This document shows positions 45,260 through 56,814 of a stretch of DNA of 64,000 bases, in pieces (the first letter of the stretch is position 1; each line of letters begins with the position of its first letter). Under the pieces are notes generated by a model. That model made no database searches. It was not told the DNA's origin and was given only the letters and a program-made list of their open reading frames with translations. The position numbers and the translations under genes are program-made. This DNA comes from Ustilaginoidea virens (lineage: Eukaryota > Ascomycota > Sordariomycetes > Hypocreales > Clavicipitaceae), in contig NC_057320.1 of the NCBI RefSeq assembly GCF_000687475.1, positions 1,922,001-1,986,000 of the forward strand, read 5' to 3'.

Positions 45260-48200
45260 ACTGGAACGGCAGGTCACCAGCGGTCGCGCATGGAAGACAG
45301 CCGCGTGTACGAGACACGAGGGCGGAACGGACGACGGGACGACGGGACGACAGGACGACTGGGGCGACGGGCGCGAAGCAAAGCAAAGCGTGGGATTGCG
45401 GCGAGCGAGCTTGTTCGACCTCGAAGGAAGGCGGGCGGTTGTTGTATCTCGGCCGTGGGCAGGAACCGGTCAAGCTTGTCGGCAAGGGGCGGCTGCCAGC
45501 TTCGTGTGCCAAGCGTCGCAAAAGATGGTGCCAGACCCGGGAAGGGGAGACGGAAAGTCTTTCGGAAGAGCAAGAAAAAAACAAAATCAGTAAATCAAGT
45601 CGGCTCGGGCATGCGATAGGGCGACGAGTGGTGGGAGAAGGACGGCGATGGGAGAGGAAAGGGTCGAGGTCGTCGTGGCGGCGGCGGGCAACAAAGGTGT
45701 GGGGAGGGGGGGGAGGAAGGTGGGGCGGGGGAAGTTGTAAGTTGTAAGTTGGCAAGCAAGCAGCAGCAGCAGCCTGGCATGAACGAACCATGAACATGAA
45801 CGCGGCGGGTTGCGGCAGTGGGGACTGGCAAACTGGGAATACAGGAGTCTGGTATGTACTACTTTGAGCCACGGAACCCCGAGGCATGCGGCAGGGGAAA
45901 AAAGGTACTCGGTTCGGTACCCAGATGCTTACAGTCCAACGCGAGCAGACTGGAGCAGACTTGACACCAGACTTGGGTATCTGCCAAGTTCCTTGCCCTG
46001 CCGCGGCAGACAACATACACAGTATTAGGTGCCTGGTACCTACTACCTACGGCAAGAGGTACCCAGCCAGGAGGTACTAGAATAGGTACTTAGTCCGTAC
46101 CGTACACACAGTACGGAGCTCCACTCCAGGGCGTGTTTTTTTTTTGGCAGGCCCTTTGGCAGTGGGCGTCCAGCCACCAGCCCCCGTCGCACCAATGAGC
46201 ACCATCCCCTGGCGTTTAGCCCATGAGGCGACGAAGAATTTTAGGCGTTTCCATAACTAAACCCCTTTTGGAAGCCCAACAAATGGTTTGCGCGGGGGGG
46301 GGGGATTGGGGGGACAAGAATTGGAAAGGGAAGGAAGGAGAAATGTTGGACAAGAAAAGGGAAAAAAACGAAAAAAAGTCAATCTGTCAAATACCAACTC
46401 AAATACCCTTGATCTCCAATACCCCCCTTGAACCCAAGCACCCGTCACGCCCTTGCTCCCGACGTGCCAGCCTACCAGGGCAGTTATCCAAACCGATTTG
46501 ACTGACCAACGACCACACACACCCCCCAGCTGGGATCAAAAAGGCTTGTTGCTTGCTCATGGGTCTGGTTCCCACAAGGGCTCACCTCACTCACTCAAGC
46601 TTCTAAAAATACCGTCGACAAAGGCGCCCAAAACCCAGGGCCAAATGTGAAATGCAGATCAATGTCGAATCAAACATCAAACAGACGGGGGAGGGAGCAG
46701 CGTTCGCCTGTCGTCGTCACGTCAAGTTTGGGTATAATAATAAGGATGCGTGCAGTTTCTAGTTTCTGCCAAAGCCCAAGCAATTGCTGATGCGATTTCT
46801 CGCCTCCTAGCCTCATTCACGTACCTGCAACAAAACCAGTAAGCTCTATTGAGCTGCTCATCCCCAACCTAACCCCCCCCCGCCCTTCTTCCCGCCGCCC
46901 GTGGGCATCGGACGCCATCGCTCACGCTTACATCAACTGCTCCATGCGACTTCACCAACGGCCATATGAAACGACGTGCCTGGGAGTCTGGGACGATGAA
47001 CCCTCCACCCCAGTCTTGTCTCGTCACTAATAAAACCAACAACAACAGATCCGATGGGGTCCACCAGTGCTCACCAACAAGGGAAGGGTCCTGTGGCCCC
47101 GACTCCCACTGACAAGCGCCCGTCACCGACTCGCGTTCCGATCGCCTGGAGCAGGGAGTCTCGAAGGGAGGTGGGACGCGGGAGGTGATGAATCTACGGA
47201 GTACTAGAGACAATGAAAGCAAGCATCCATGTCGTCGTCCTCTTTGCCATGGAAGCTGCAGGGAGGTAGGTAGGGATATTATTGACTTGACTCTTCGGCC
47301 CCTTCCTACTAACTCCCACAACCACAACTTTCTCCCCCCCCTGGCCCAGGGTCCTCCTCCCTCAGGCACCATTCATTAGTGGTGGGTGGCGTACGTCTAG
47401 GCAAGCCAAAGGAAGGCAAGGAATGTTCCAATCCTCTATTACTCCCATCCCGTTTCCCTTTCGTTAGTGTCAAAAGCAATCCAATCCATGGCCCCATCAC
47501 ACACATCATGCACGTATGCAGAGATGATCCCTCGGCCTCCCCCGAGAATTGGTTTTATCCTCGTCGACAAGTTCAGAATGGTGCACAACAACCCAACGAA
47601 TGCCCGTTTGAACGACCTTCATCTCTGCAGCATGGGGCCCGTTGCATATACATCACAAGCACTTGTATATAATATTGCCCCTATAGTAGTAGCGGCAGTG
47701 GCGAAGCAGAGTACAAATAAAAGGCGCCTCCTTGTCGATGCCATGCTCCCCAAACCATGCTGATGAGCCGCGCTGTTGCCGTCCATCAACGACCAGATTG
47801 GCCAAAAAGGGTTCGGGAGACAAAGGCTTCAAGAGGATCAGGGTTGGGCCTACCTCATTCCATCGCAGACCAGAATGTACCGATATACTATGCCAACATC
47901 ACCGAATCCTCGACTTTTTGCAGCCTCTGCTAGATCAACATGTTGCATCTCCGAGCCCTAAATGGCATTCATTACTCAAGTGTCGAGAAACCACGTGGGA
48001 AAGCATCATGTCTTTTGCAGTTGAGTATCAAGAAATGCGAGAAAGAGCCCGCGAGTCGTAGAATTCAAACCAACGCCTCGAATAACCAACCACTTTTTGT
48101 TCCTTTCTTTTTTGGAAAGAGTTCCTACTTCTGTAACAGACGCGTTTGCGTTTTCCAAAGTTAGTAAACACGACAATGCCCTACCTTTGCTACTGAATCA

Positions 48201-48405
48201 ACGTTTGCTGCAGGCTTGCTGCTCCGGTATAATGTCGCCAGAAACCAGGGATGGCTTTTGCATGTCAGGATGTAGAAATTGGGAGGAACGGCGCATTCGT
48301 GGGGACAAGGAACAGAACAAAAGGGAACAAAAAAAAAGTAGAAAAGGAGGGAAACCTAGAGGGTTGGGAAGGATAGGAAGGGTTGGTTAGTATCACAATC
48401 ACGAA
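45002..48405. promoter_or_regulatory. Long intergenic region upstream of NIPA gene
   Basis: About 3.4 kb, the longest gap between genes. A run of 30 A at 45227-45256 (30 T on the NIPA strand) lies about 225 bases upstream of its start. A TACC/GGTA- and TACGGAG-rich stretch occurs at 46020-46120, a G run near 46295-46305, and a CTACGGAGTAC at about 47197-47207. Several 60-165-codon frames exist on both strands but none has family motifs or sensible composition. An unrecognised non-coding RNA gene is possible but nothing specific can be shown. Confidence 0.45.
45227..45256. repeat. Run of 30 A
   Basis: The longest homopolymer of the window, on the upstream side of the NIPA transporter gene. 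It reads as 30 T in that gene's orientation, which could act as a nucleosome-excluding promoter element. Confidence 0.9.
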
Positions 48406-50627
48406 TCAGGGTCGGCGACGCTTGACATCTAAAGAATCATGATTAGTTGAGTCAAGTCTCACAAAGATTTGCCATTGTGGGACACATACTCTGAGTGTCC
48501 TCAGCCCTAACTTCATCGTCTGCTCGGGCTCGTTTTGCCGCACTCAAGGATGCGTCACCAACATGGTCTGAATGGGACTCGGGCTCATCTCTCCAATCAA
48601 TCTCGCCAACGTCATCCTCAAGAGCTGCATCACCGAGATCTGCGTTGCCCGCAGCGGCACCAATTGCGCCAGATTGTGTGGAAGAAGACGACACGTCTCC
48701 ATCACGTTGCAGGTTTGTAGTGGTCGGGGTTGTGCTCGTGCTCGCGTCATGTGCACCAATGTCCGCAACTAAGTGCTCCATGTCATCTTTGACATCTTCT
48801 CCATCGTTCGCTGGCGAGCGGTAAGAGACGGCATCAATCGGTTCGTCAAATTCGAATCCAATCAAATCATTGGCTTCGAAGCCTTGCTGGTCTGACGGGT
48901 AACAAATCAGATCCAAGTCCTTCGTGTCTTTACAGCGAAAACACTCACCATTCATGTCGACATGAGATGATTGCTGGTACGCGTCTTTCACAAGCCTTTG
49001 CTCTTGAATCTGTTCTTCTGCATCTTCCACGTCGCTTTGCGCAACTAAACCTTTGGTTGAAACCGCCTCAGTAGAGTCTTCGTCGGCCTCAGCATCTCCT
49101 CCATGGCTTCCATTTTCAACTTGGACCTGGCTTGTCATATTCCCCGGTTTCTCTTGCCACTCAGAACCTTTCACCGTTTCGTTCACGTCCACGACTTGCT
49201 CAGTAGAGAAAGTGGTAGTGGTTACAGCGGCATGCTCAACATCATGCGTAATTTGTTCATCATTGTCATCATCATCTTCGTCAGTAAGAGCATTCAAGGC
49301 ATCGCCGTCCCAGGCCGCCGCCAGTTCTTCCACGTGAGATGAGTCGGGTGGCTGAAATAGTTCAATGACTTTGTCCAGCCCTGTCCCGACACTTGCCTTC
49401 TCCATTAGAAGCTCGAACCTTCTGGCGGGGTTTGGGCGGGTAAAGACAGATGTATACAGGGCTCTGCTGTCATCGTAATCTTGATTATTCACCAATATGT
49501 CAAAAACCTCGAGGATTTGCCCCAACGTAAAATCTGTCAAGATGTCCGGTGACGAAGACTTATAAAGCGTCAGCTTGGGGCCTTGAATAAACTAAAGGTA
49601 GGGTCTCAAGACTTACTTCCGCAAACTCGAGTCCAAGCTCGTCGACTTGAAACACCAGATCATCATCTTCGAGTATTTCGCTTGACAGCTCGGCTCGCAA
49701 CCCGGCCAATAACACTCTCACGTTATCGTCAAGTACAGAGAGATGGGAGAAAAAGCCCTCCGAGGTGGACGAAAAAAAAGGAAATTCTTCTCCCTTGTAA
49801 TGCACTACAATGGAGGGAAACTCGACGTTTTTGCTTTCTGAGCCAAGCTTTCCTTCTTGTTCTGGGCTGCTGGCAGATATCTCAGCGGGCACCGCCTCTT
49901 CTCCATGTCCGTCACCGTCACCGTCACCGTCACCGTCATCGTCATCGTCATCGCCGTCATCGTCATCATAACTTGGAGTCCCTGATATATTATCATCGGA
50001 ACTGTAAGCCGCTTGAGCCTGGTCTTGATTTGCTGCCTCGGAAGAAGTCAGTGCGACCTCTGACGGGGAGACATTGCTGGCATTTTCGTCTTTTGCCATA
50101 GCACTAGCTTCGTTGGCATGCTCGTCAAGTTCAGCGTCGCTGTGCTCCTGCTCCCAAGTAATCTCGTGATCCTCAGTCCGAGGGCTCTGCTCTTCCTCCC
50201 CTGCTTCATTTTCAACTTTCAAGAGCCCTTCCGACAGCTGTTGCTCGACCGCCTCTGCCAGTCCAGTTTCTGCTGCATCATCCGCCACAGGCACATGTAC
50301 ATTTTCCTCGATGTCGTAGTCTATTTCGTGTGCAGACTCACGGCTCTCCGAGGCATGCGTGTGTGAAACCTGTGGCACAGATCTTATGGGCGCGTCCTTG
50401 TCCTCCATATTTGTCTCCAAATCGTCCACATTGTCATCTCGGCTTTCTGCGTCTTCGTCGGCGGAGTCGAATTCAAAATCGGGTTTTCCGACGGCCAGTA
50501 TTTCTTGAACTAGCTTATTGTGCTCCTTATCATTTAGTTCCCCTTCTGCGTCCGTTTCATAGTCTATCAAATCGTCGTCAGGAGCATCGATGCCTAGTTG
50601 CGGCGCAAAATCCATCTCCACCTCCAT
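48406..50627 (-). CDS. Acidic fungal protein of unknown function
   Basis: Exons: 50627..49617, 49558..48949, 48882..48490, 48428..48406; 2,037 bases, 678 residues. Very rich in Asp, Glu and Ser. An N-terminal acidic part (MDFAPQLGIDAPDDDLIDYETDAEGE) and an Asp/Gly microsatellite (GGT-GAC codons, about 49905-49970) flank disordered sequence. The only globular-looking part spans the first intron: FPSIVVHYKGEEFPFFSS, LDDNVRVLLAGLRAEL, DLVFQVDELGLEFAE, then FTLGQILEVFDILVNNQDYDD and PARRFELLMEKASVG, about 130 residues. The protein ends with a basic cluster VKRRRP, a possible nuclear signal together with AAKRARAD. Intron 2 (66 bases, GTGAGT) is a multiple of three and stop-free, so it can be read through. 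I do not recognise the family; a nuclear regulatory role is a guess from the acidity and basic clusters. Alternative start at codon 5 (MDFAPQ). Confidence 0.82.
49905..49970 (-). repeat. In-frame Asp/Gly-coding microsatellite
   Basis: CACCGT and CATCGT units on the plus strand code, on the minus strand, for a run of Asp and alternating Asp-Gly within the acidic protein. Confidence 0.8.
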
Positions 50628-51254
50628 GTCCGTCAGTCACGATAGAGGGAGCAAATGGTGCGGCTTGTTGACCGAAGGCCCTGACGGCCAAAGAAACTTT
50701 CTCTTGAGACCAGCCCCAGTCGAGTGGCGGAGCTTCAAATGTTCTGTTGCGGTGGCGGCACAATCTTTCTACTCTGCAAGCTTGCTCAATGAGACAGAAC
50801 CTGTGCAAGAGATGAAAACTTCCAAGGCTGGAAGACGGTGCCACGATAATACAGACGACGTTAGGATGCAGCAGTATCTCATTTGTGAAAGGGTTCAAGC
50901 CCAGAAATAAAACATGATGTGACATGAAATGAATGATGGATAAAGCGGAAGGAGACTTTACCCGAATGGGTGGGGTTTTTGGGAGCTGAACAATTATCGT
51001 AGGGCACCTACTAGTGGGAACTTGGGTACTTCAAGGCTGTGCAGTGTGGGGGTTACCAAAGGCCACATGCAGCAACCAGACACCCAGCCTCACACCTGAC
51101 TTGGGGGGAAACTTGGATGTCGTGTACGTAGCACGTACGGGGATAGGGATAGCCCTGTGGACAAGCAAATCAATCCCATTACTCAACAAGCTCACCATAA
51201 CCAAATCTTGGTTGCGCCGAGGGAAAAAAAAACAAAAAAAACAAATAGCCCAAG
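50628..51254. promoter_or_regulatory. Divergent promoter, acidic protein/coatomer delta
   Basis: About 630 bases shared upstream by two divergent genes. An A-rich run with C interruptions (51227-51243) precedes the coatomer start codon. No coding potential seen. Confidence 0.5.
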
Positions 51255-53068
51255 ATGGTGCGTTCAGAGTCGATTTGACTGGATCTTTGAGCCATAGCTA
51301 ACTCATTCCAGGTTGTTCTGGCGGCTTCAATTTGCACCCGCGGCGGGAAAGCTGTCCTCTCCCGCCAATTTCGAGAGATGCCACGATCGCGGATAGAAGC
51401 TCTCCTCGCCTCGTTCCCCAAGCACGCCGACAGCGGCACTCAGCACACAACAGTTGAGCAGGACAATGTTCGATTCGTCTATCAGCCTCTTGATGAGCTC
51501 TACATGGTTCTCATCACCAACAAACAGTCCAACATCCTCCAAGACATTGATTCCCTACACCTCTTCGCCCAAGTTGTCACAAACGCGTGCCGTACCCTTG
51601 ACGAGAGGGAGATCACTCGGAATGCCTATGAGCTCCTCAGTGCTTTTGATGAGCTCGTTACCCTTGGTTACCGCGAGAATCTTACCATGAGCCAGATCAA
51701 GACATTTTTGGAGATGGAAAGTCATGAGGAGCGCATCCAGGAGATCATTGCCAGAGTATGCTGACCATGTCGTTGTATCGGCTGTATTCAAAGCTCCCCG
51801 AATGATACTGATCATGTCATAGAATAAAGAACTCGAGGCAGCCGAAGAACGAAAGCGAAAGGCCAAGCAGCTTGAAATGCAACGAAAGGAGTCTGCGAGG
51901 GGCAACCGCGGCATGCCGCGAACCCCTGTTTATCCCACCTACACACCTCCAGCGAGACCCAGCGCCACGGATTCGTACGACTCGTACGAAGCGGAGAAGA
52001 ACAAAACCTATAGCAAGTTTGTGTTGCCTTGTCAAATCATGCTGGCCTAGGCCATCCTTTTGACTGACGAATCATCATCAGGTCCTTGGCTCCCAAAGCC
52101 AAAGGCATGCAGCTGGGAAAGAAGTCCAAGACCAACGACATGTTTGAGAGGGTGCGCGGCGACCTGGGCGGCCAAGTCGATGACTCTCCTCTGGTAACTC
52201 CTGCCCACACCGCCGTCACTCAGCCTGCCGAGCCCCGTGTCTCTTCAACACTGGATCGCGACGCCGTTCACGTCACCATTTCAGAGTCCATCAGCGCCAG
52301 CCTCTCGAGGGAAGGTGCGGTCAATTCGCTTTCTATTAGCGGCGACCTCGCCTTGCGCATTTCCGACCCCAGCGTGACCAAGATCAAACTTGGGTTGCAA
52401 GCGATGCCGTCTCACGGTGCTCAGTTCCGAACCCACCCCAATGTGGACCGCAACCTGTTTAATAGTTCCAAGACCATCCAAATGAGCAACACTGCACGTG
52501 GGTTTCCGGTTAAAAACGCAGTGGCAGTTCTCCGATGGAGAGCATCGCCAAAGGTCGACGACAGCAGCGCCTGTCCCATCACTTTTACCGTATGGATCAA
52601 TAATGATGTCGGCAAGTACAACATCACTGTTGAGTACGAGCTTACCGGTGGCGATGCATTGAGGGATGTGAGCATCGCCATTCCCTATGTAGGAAGCGAG
52701 CCTGTCGTGTCCAGCTACGATGCCACGTACGAGGTCTCGGGAGACATGTTGGAGTGGAACATTGGTTCGGTTGATGACGAAAACCCCACCGGCTCATTCG
52801 AACTCGAGGCTGAGAGCGGTGATGAGAATGACTTCTTCCCAATGACTGTCAGGTTCAGTAAAACAAGCCCTTATGTAGACGTTGATGTAAGTGCCGCCAA
52901 CCTCAGACAAGTCCACAAGTCCCCAAGTCCCCAAGTCCCCGGTCATATCATTGGGTGACACTAACGACCGTTTTCCAGGTAACAAAAGTATCCCTGTTGG
53001 AAGAGGATGAGGAGATTACCTTTTCGAAAGAGATCAAGTCCACTGCCGACAATTACTCTGTCGAATAG
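51255..53068 (+). CDS. RET2: Coatomer delta subunit (delta-COP)
   Basis: Subunit of the COPI coat (F-subcomplex) acting in Golgi-to-ER transport. Exons: 51255..51257, 51312..51755, 51823..52016, 52082..52886, 52979..53068; 1,536 bases, 511 residues. Exon 1 is the ATG alone, followed by GTGCGT; exon 2 begins GTT GTT CTG and gives MVVLAASICTRGGKAVLSRQFREM, the family N-terminus. The longin-like N-terminal domain (to about residue 150) is followed by a charged coiled linker (NKELEAAEERKRKAKQLEMQRKE), the SLAPKAKGMQLGKK segment, and the mu-homology domain (about 255-511; VTISESISASLSREG, RISDPSVTKIKLGLQ, FRTHPNVDRNLF, LRWRASPKVDDS, and the end KEIKSTADNYSVE). Intron 4 contains a CCCCAAGT repeat. 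The short first exon explains why the open frame seems to start at an internal Met 23 codons too late. Confidence 0.96.
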
Positions 53069-53761
53069 GCTGCGTGAAAAAAAGAGCGTAAAAGATTATG
53101 GCAAAGTGCGACTTGTTCAACGCTCGGAGTAAAGCTGGGGCTCGACTTGCTGATCTGACAAAGAGGACGACAAACCGGTTGTCATTGGCTATCTTTGGAG
53201 CGGAATGGGCACCGGGCGCCATGAAAAGCCAGACATATGAGTGGCGCGGTATAAGATGCAATAATAGACATTGTTGCGAAGCATCTAAGCTGCAAATAAA
53301 ATTGAAGTATTATTTCGTCCGTAACGATTTGGCGAAGATGGTATTCACCACAAGTACTGCCGGTACCTTAGGTACCTACCTGAGGTACCTACTACGACAG
53401 TAGGATTTGCGGTCGGGGTGGGGGTGGAAAGTGGGGCTCATCGGCTGAAGGTACTTGGGTACCTGGACTAAACACCTGCAGCCAAGTTGGAGACCCATTG
53501 ATACATACCTCCTATACCTCATGTAGCCATAGGCTTTGCTTGCTCATTAACATACAATCATCATCACCTTGGGCACACAACGGTTCCCTGAGACTGGATC
53601 TATGAACAAACCTGTTTCTCTTCTCAGCTCCTGGCCAGAGTGCTGACGACCCCGGCTTACTACAACCCGCTAGCCATGAGATTCTGAAACCAGAACTGCT
53701 ACTCCTCTGGGGTCTCCCAGTGCCGCTGGCTGGCTTCTTGATCACCAGACATTGGACAAAC
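53069..53761. promoter_or_regulatory. Intergenic region coatomer delta/APC4
   Basis: About 690 bases. Three AGGTACCT-type palindromes cluster at 53362-53390 in the middle of the gap, and a GGTACTTGGGTACC stretch follows at 53449. No gene. Confidence 0.5.
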
Positions 53762-56625
53762 ATGGCCGAACCAAAGCGGCTTTCGCTTCTAAGTGAAACC
53801 GTCTTCGAAAGCAAAGCTTCCAGCGGCTTTCCCTTGAGCTGTCCCACACTCGACTTATCAACCACGTGGGATGCCCCGGGTAAAGCCCTGTTTATAATCC
53901 GCCCACCAGCTCAAACTGTGTCCAAAATACATCAAGCTGGGATACCGGGAACTGAGGCGCCAGAGGTAACCAGTGCAACGTGGAAGCCAGACGGCAAGTG
54001 CCTCCGCCTTCTCCCACGCACAATCAACAGCGTTTGCTACCCAAGGCTAACTGACAACTTTTGCTGTGCAGGCCACTTTCTTGCCGTAGGGTGGAGTGAT
54101 GGCGTCGTTCGATTGATGGGACTGGATAATACCAAGGTTGCCCATCATATTCCCGTTTGTGCCCATGGAGGGGATGCGGCACCGAGGATTTCGCACATTG
54201 GCTGGGCCATCTGCAGTCTTGGAAACAAAATGGCCAGAGATCTACCGTCACGCGCCAGGGAGACCATGGCGCAGGAGTCCCTGCATCATGAGGACCGGAT
54301 GCCTCCTCTTAACTTGCCCCAGGAACTTGGTTTTCTCGAGGTCGACACGGCTCTACCCAAAGTCAGCCCCTTGCCGACCGGTAGCGCCGGTATAGGGTGA
54401 GTCTGCTACAAAGGGGCCCTGCTCATCCTGTTGAGTTTGTTTCTGCAGTGCTCACAGCGTGACCAGTCAAGATGCAACCGTCTTCACGACTCGAGCCGGA
54501 ATAGATTTTTTATTCCCGTTGCCAAAGACCCAGGATTTCGGCCAGGTACATCTCATGGTTGTGGGAACCGATGACGGCGACCTCCAACTCAATCTCTATG
54601 ATTCTTTTCTCATTGGGACGTTTCCAAACCCCGTTTCGGACTCAGCACCAAAATCTCGCATGATTTCTCACGCCTTCCATCCTCAGCTACCCACGCACAC
54701 GCTCATATTCGCCGAAGAAGAAGCAGAACCGCAAACTCTGCACTTGGTCCCAATGGACTTGTCTTTTATCTCGTCATCGGCCATCAATCTTTCTCTCCTA
54801 GGAACCAAGCTGACCACCCTGCAAAAACTGCTGAAATATGTCAGGCAAGCACAACAGCACATGCAAACCGAGTGGAAAGGTACGCGGGACCTGCCCAGCC
54901 GGTTTCTCCGCAATGTACAAGGCGATCTTGAAAAACTACACAGTGGTCCTCGCGGCATTGTTCCTGCGTTGTATCACACCGTAGTCACTGGCCATGCCTA
55001 TGAGCCTCTTCGAGAGTGGCTAGTAGACAGCTTAGCCGAGAGAGTGAGTACTGCAACGGCCCTTGCTTGATCACGTTTGCCTTTGATTTCGCCGACCTTC
55101 GTGCAGAGTTGATCTCGGCAATTCTGATTGATCCTCCGGTCTGATTGATCCTCCGGCGTAGGGGCACAAACGGTGGGACAAGGCTGTTGTTTCTGGGCTG
55201 GAGAACCTGCGCGGTCTAATTCACGAGAATTTCTTGCCAGCACTAGATCGGTGCGCTATTATCCTGAGCAGATTGCGTGGACTAGCTCAGTTTCACGACG
55301 ATAGAGATGACATTGGCTTTTCAGTGACCCAAATCAGCAGGACTCTTGACATCATCGGCTGTCTGAGTTTTGTGGGCCACGAGATATTATCCGTTGTAAT
55401 GGACGAACTGGAGCACTTCAAGGCCTTTTCAACCTGGCTACGTTTCCAGATCGATCGATTTGCCTCCTCCACCACTGCGGCTGACGAATTAACAGAAAAA
55501 GAAGCCACAATAGACACTTCCAAGGTGCTCAGATACATACAGAGATTTCTGACCAACAGTCCTCTGGATATATTCTTCAGCCATGTCTCAAAGGAGGACT
55601 GGCAGGCTGACTGGGATTACATCGAGGATGGCGTCAGCCTGCTCCCCATCCTCGATTCCCAGCTGAGGAAACAGGAGAGTGAGCAAGCGTCGAGAAAGGC
55701 TCTACAACGCTTGGACTTTCTAGTCTCGTATGCGACTTCTTGGGGAAATAGGATATTTGACGGTATTGCCGAAGCCAAGAAGCGAAGCGTTCGGTTTGGC
55801 AAGCCTGTGAAGCTGTCCATCAACCAGCCCATTACCGCGATGGATATAAGACTATGCCAAAAACAAGAGAATGTGAGTCGGTAGACAGAAACACGGTACA
55901 GACTGTTCCGCACGGCCGCTGACGTTGCTCTCTTTTCTTTCCTTTTCCTTTCAACGCTCTAGCGAGGTGTCTCATATGTGGCCATTGCATCGAAAGCAGC
56001 AGACGACAGAGGTACGTCTTGTTTTGTCATGATGTTTCTTTGCTCAGCTTAGCTTCTTGGCGGTGTGTTGAGAGTTTGATTAACGCTGTTCCGCTACGGC
56101 TCAGTACATATTTTTCGAACTGCCATGGACATAACGAACGGCATCAGCACCAACCATCCCACCATGTCAGTGTGCGTCAGCCTCACGAATCGAAAGCTCA
56201 TTGACGTCAAGTTTCTCAACGATGAAACCTTGGTTCTCCTATGCAGCAACGGTGTGTATCTGCCTCTCCTTTTCTTTTCTTTTTCTTCTTTTCTTTTTTC
56301 CCCCTCCCTCGAATCGACGAAACACCAGCGAAATTGCGACATGTACTAACGCCATTACCTAGACAACAAAACTATTAGTGTGGTTCTCCTGTCCACAGAG
56401 GCTGAACATCTCCATTACCTGGCGTACGACGAAAGCAAACCTCAAGATATCCATGCGATTCAGAGGAGCGACTTGACAGAGCTGGTGCTTCCTCCGGAAT
56501 ACGTGTCACGTCCCGTAAAAATGCAAGTCCACGACAAGACAGCGTTGCATGGAGCGCTTCCTGCCAGAATATATCTTCTGGCGGGGAATAGGATGACCTG
56601 GCGTGCATTCACCCTTCCTGAATAA
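53762..56625 (+). CDS. APC4: Anaphase-promoting complex subunit 4
   Basis: Scaffold subunit of the APC/C ubiquitin ligase that drives mitotic exit. Exons: 53762..53993, 54072..54396, 54449..55043, 55162..55872, 55963..56011, 56105..56251, 56363..56625; 2,322 bases, 773 residues. The N-terminal WD40-like half starts MAEPKRLSLLSETVFESKAS and shows the family motif ATWKPDGHFLAVGWSDGVVRL. The APC4 long helical domain follows (ISSSAINLSLLGTKLTTLQKLL; LPSRFLRNVQGDLEKL; GHAYEPLREWLVDSLAERGHKRWDKAV; LDIIGCLSFVGHEILSVVMDELEHFKAFSTWLRF in pieces). The C-terminus resumes the propeller (FLNDETLVLLCSN; ARIYLLAGNRMTWRAF). Intron 1 begins GCAAGT, a GC-AG intron: only it rebuilds KPDGHFLAVG. It is also 78 bases and stop-free. 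Intron 3 has a 17-base tandem duplication at its 3' end. Start chosen at 53762 (context ACAAACATGG). Confidence 0.93.
55123..55156 (+). repeat. 17-base tandem duplication at an APC4 intron acceptor
   Basis: TCTGATTGATCCTCCGG occurs twice in direct tandem, ending five bases before the acceptor AG of APC4 intron 3 (AG at 55160-55161). It duplicates the likely branch-point region. Confidence 0.85.
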
Positions 56626-56814
56626 GGAGCACTATCGGGGAAGGAAAGGAACAAGGATGGCTTCAGGAACTTTGTTTTCAGTAGATGACGTGTACATCAG
56701 GCTGAGGACTATGGTATAACGACTCGTCTTGTTGGAATCAAAGTCTGCAGCATTAGCACAATCATGATGCAGTGATTCTGCTTCCCATATTTCCGCGCTG
56801 GTCTCTTCCACTTG

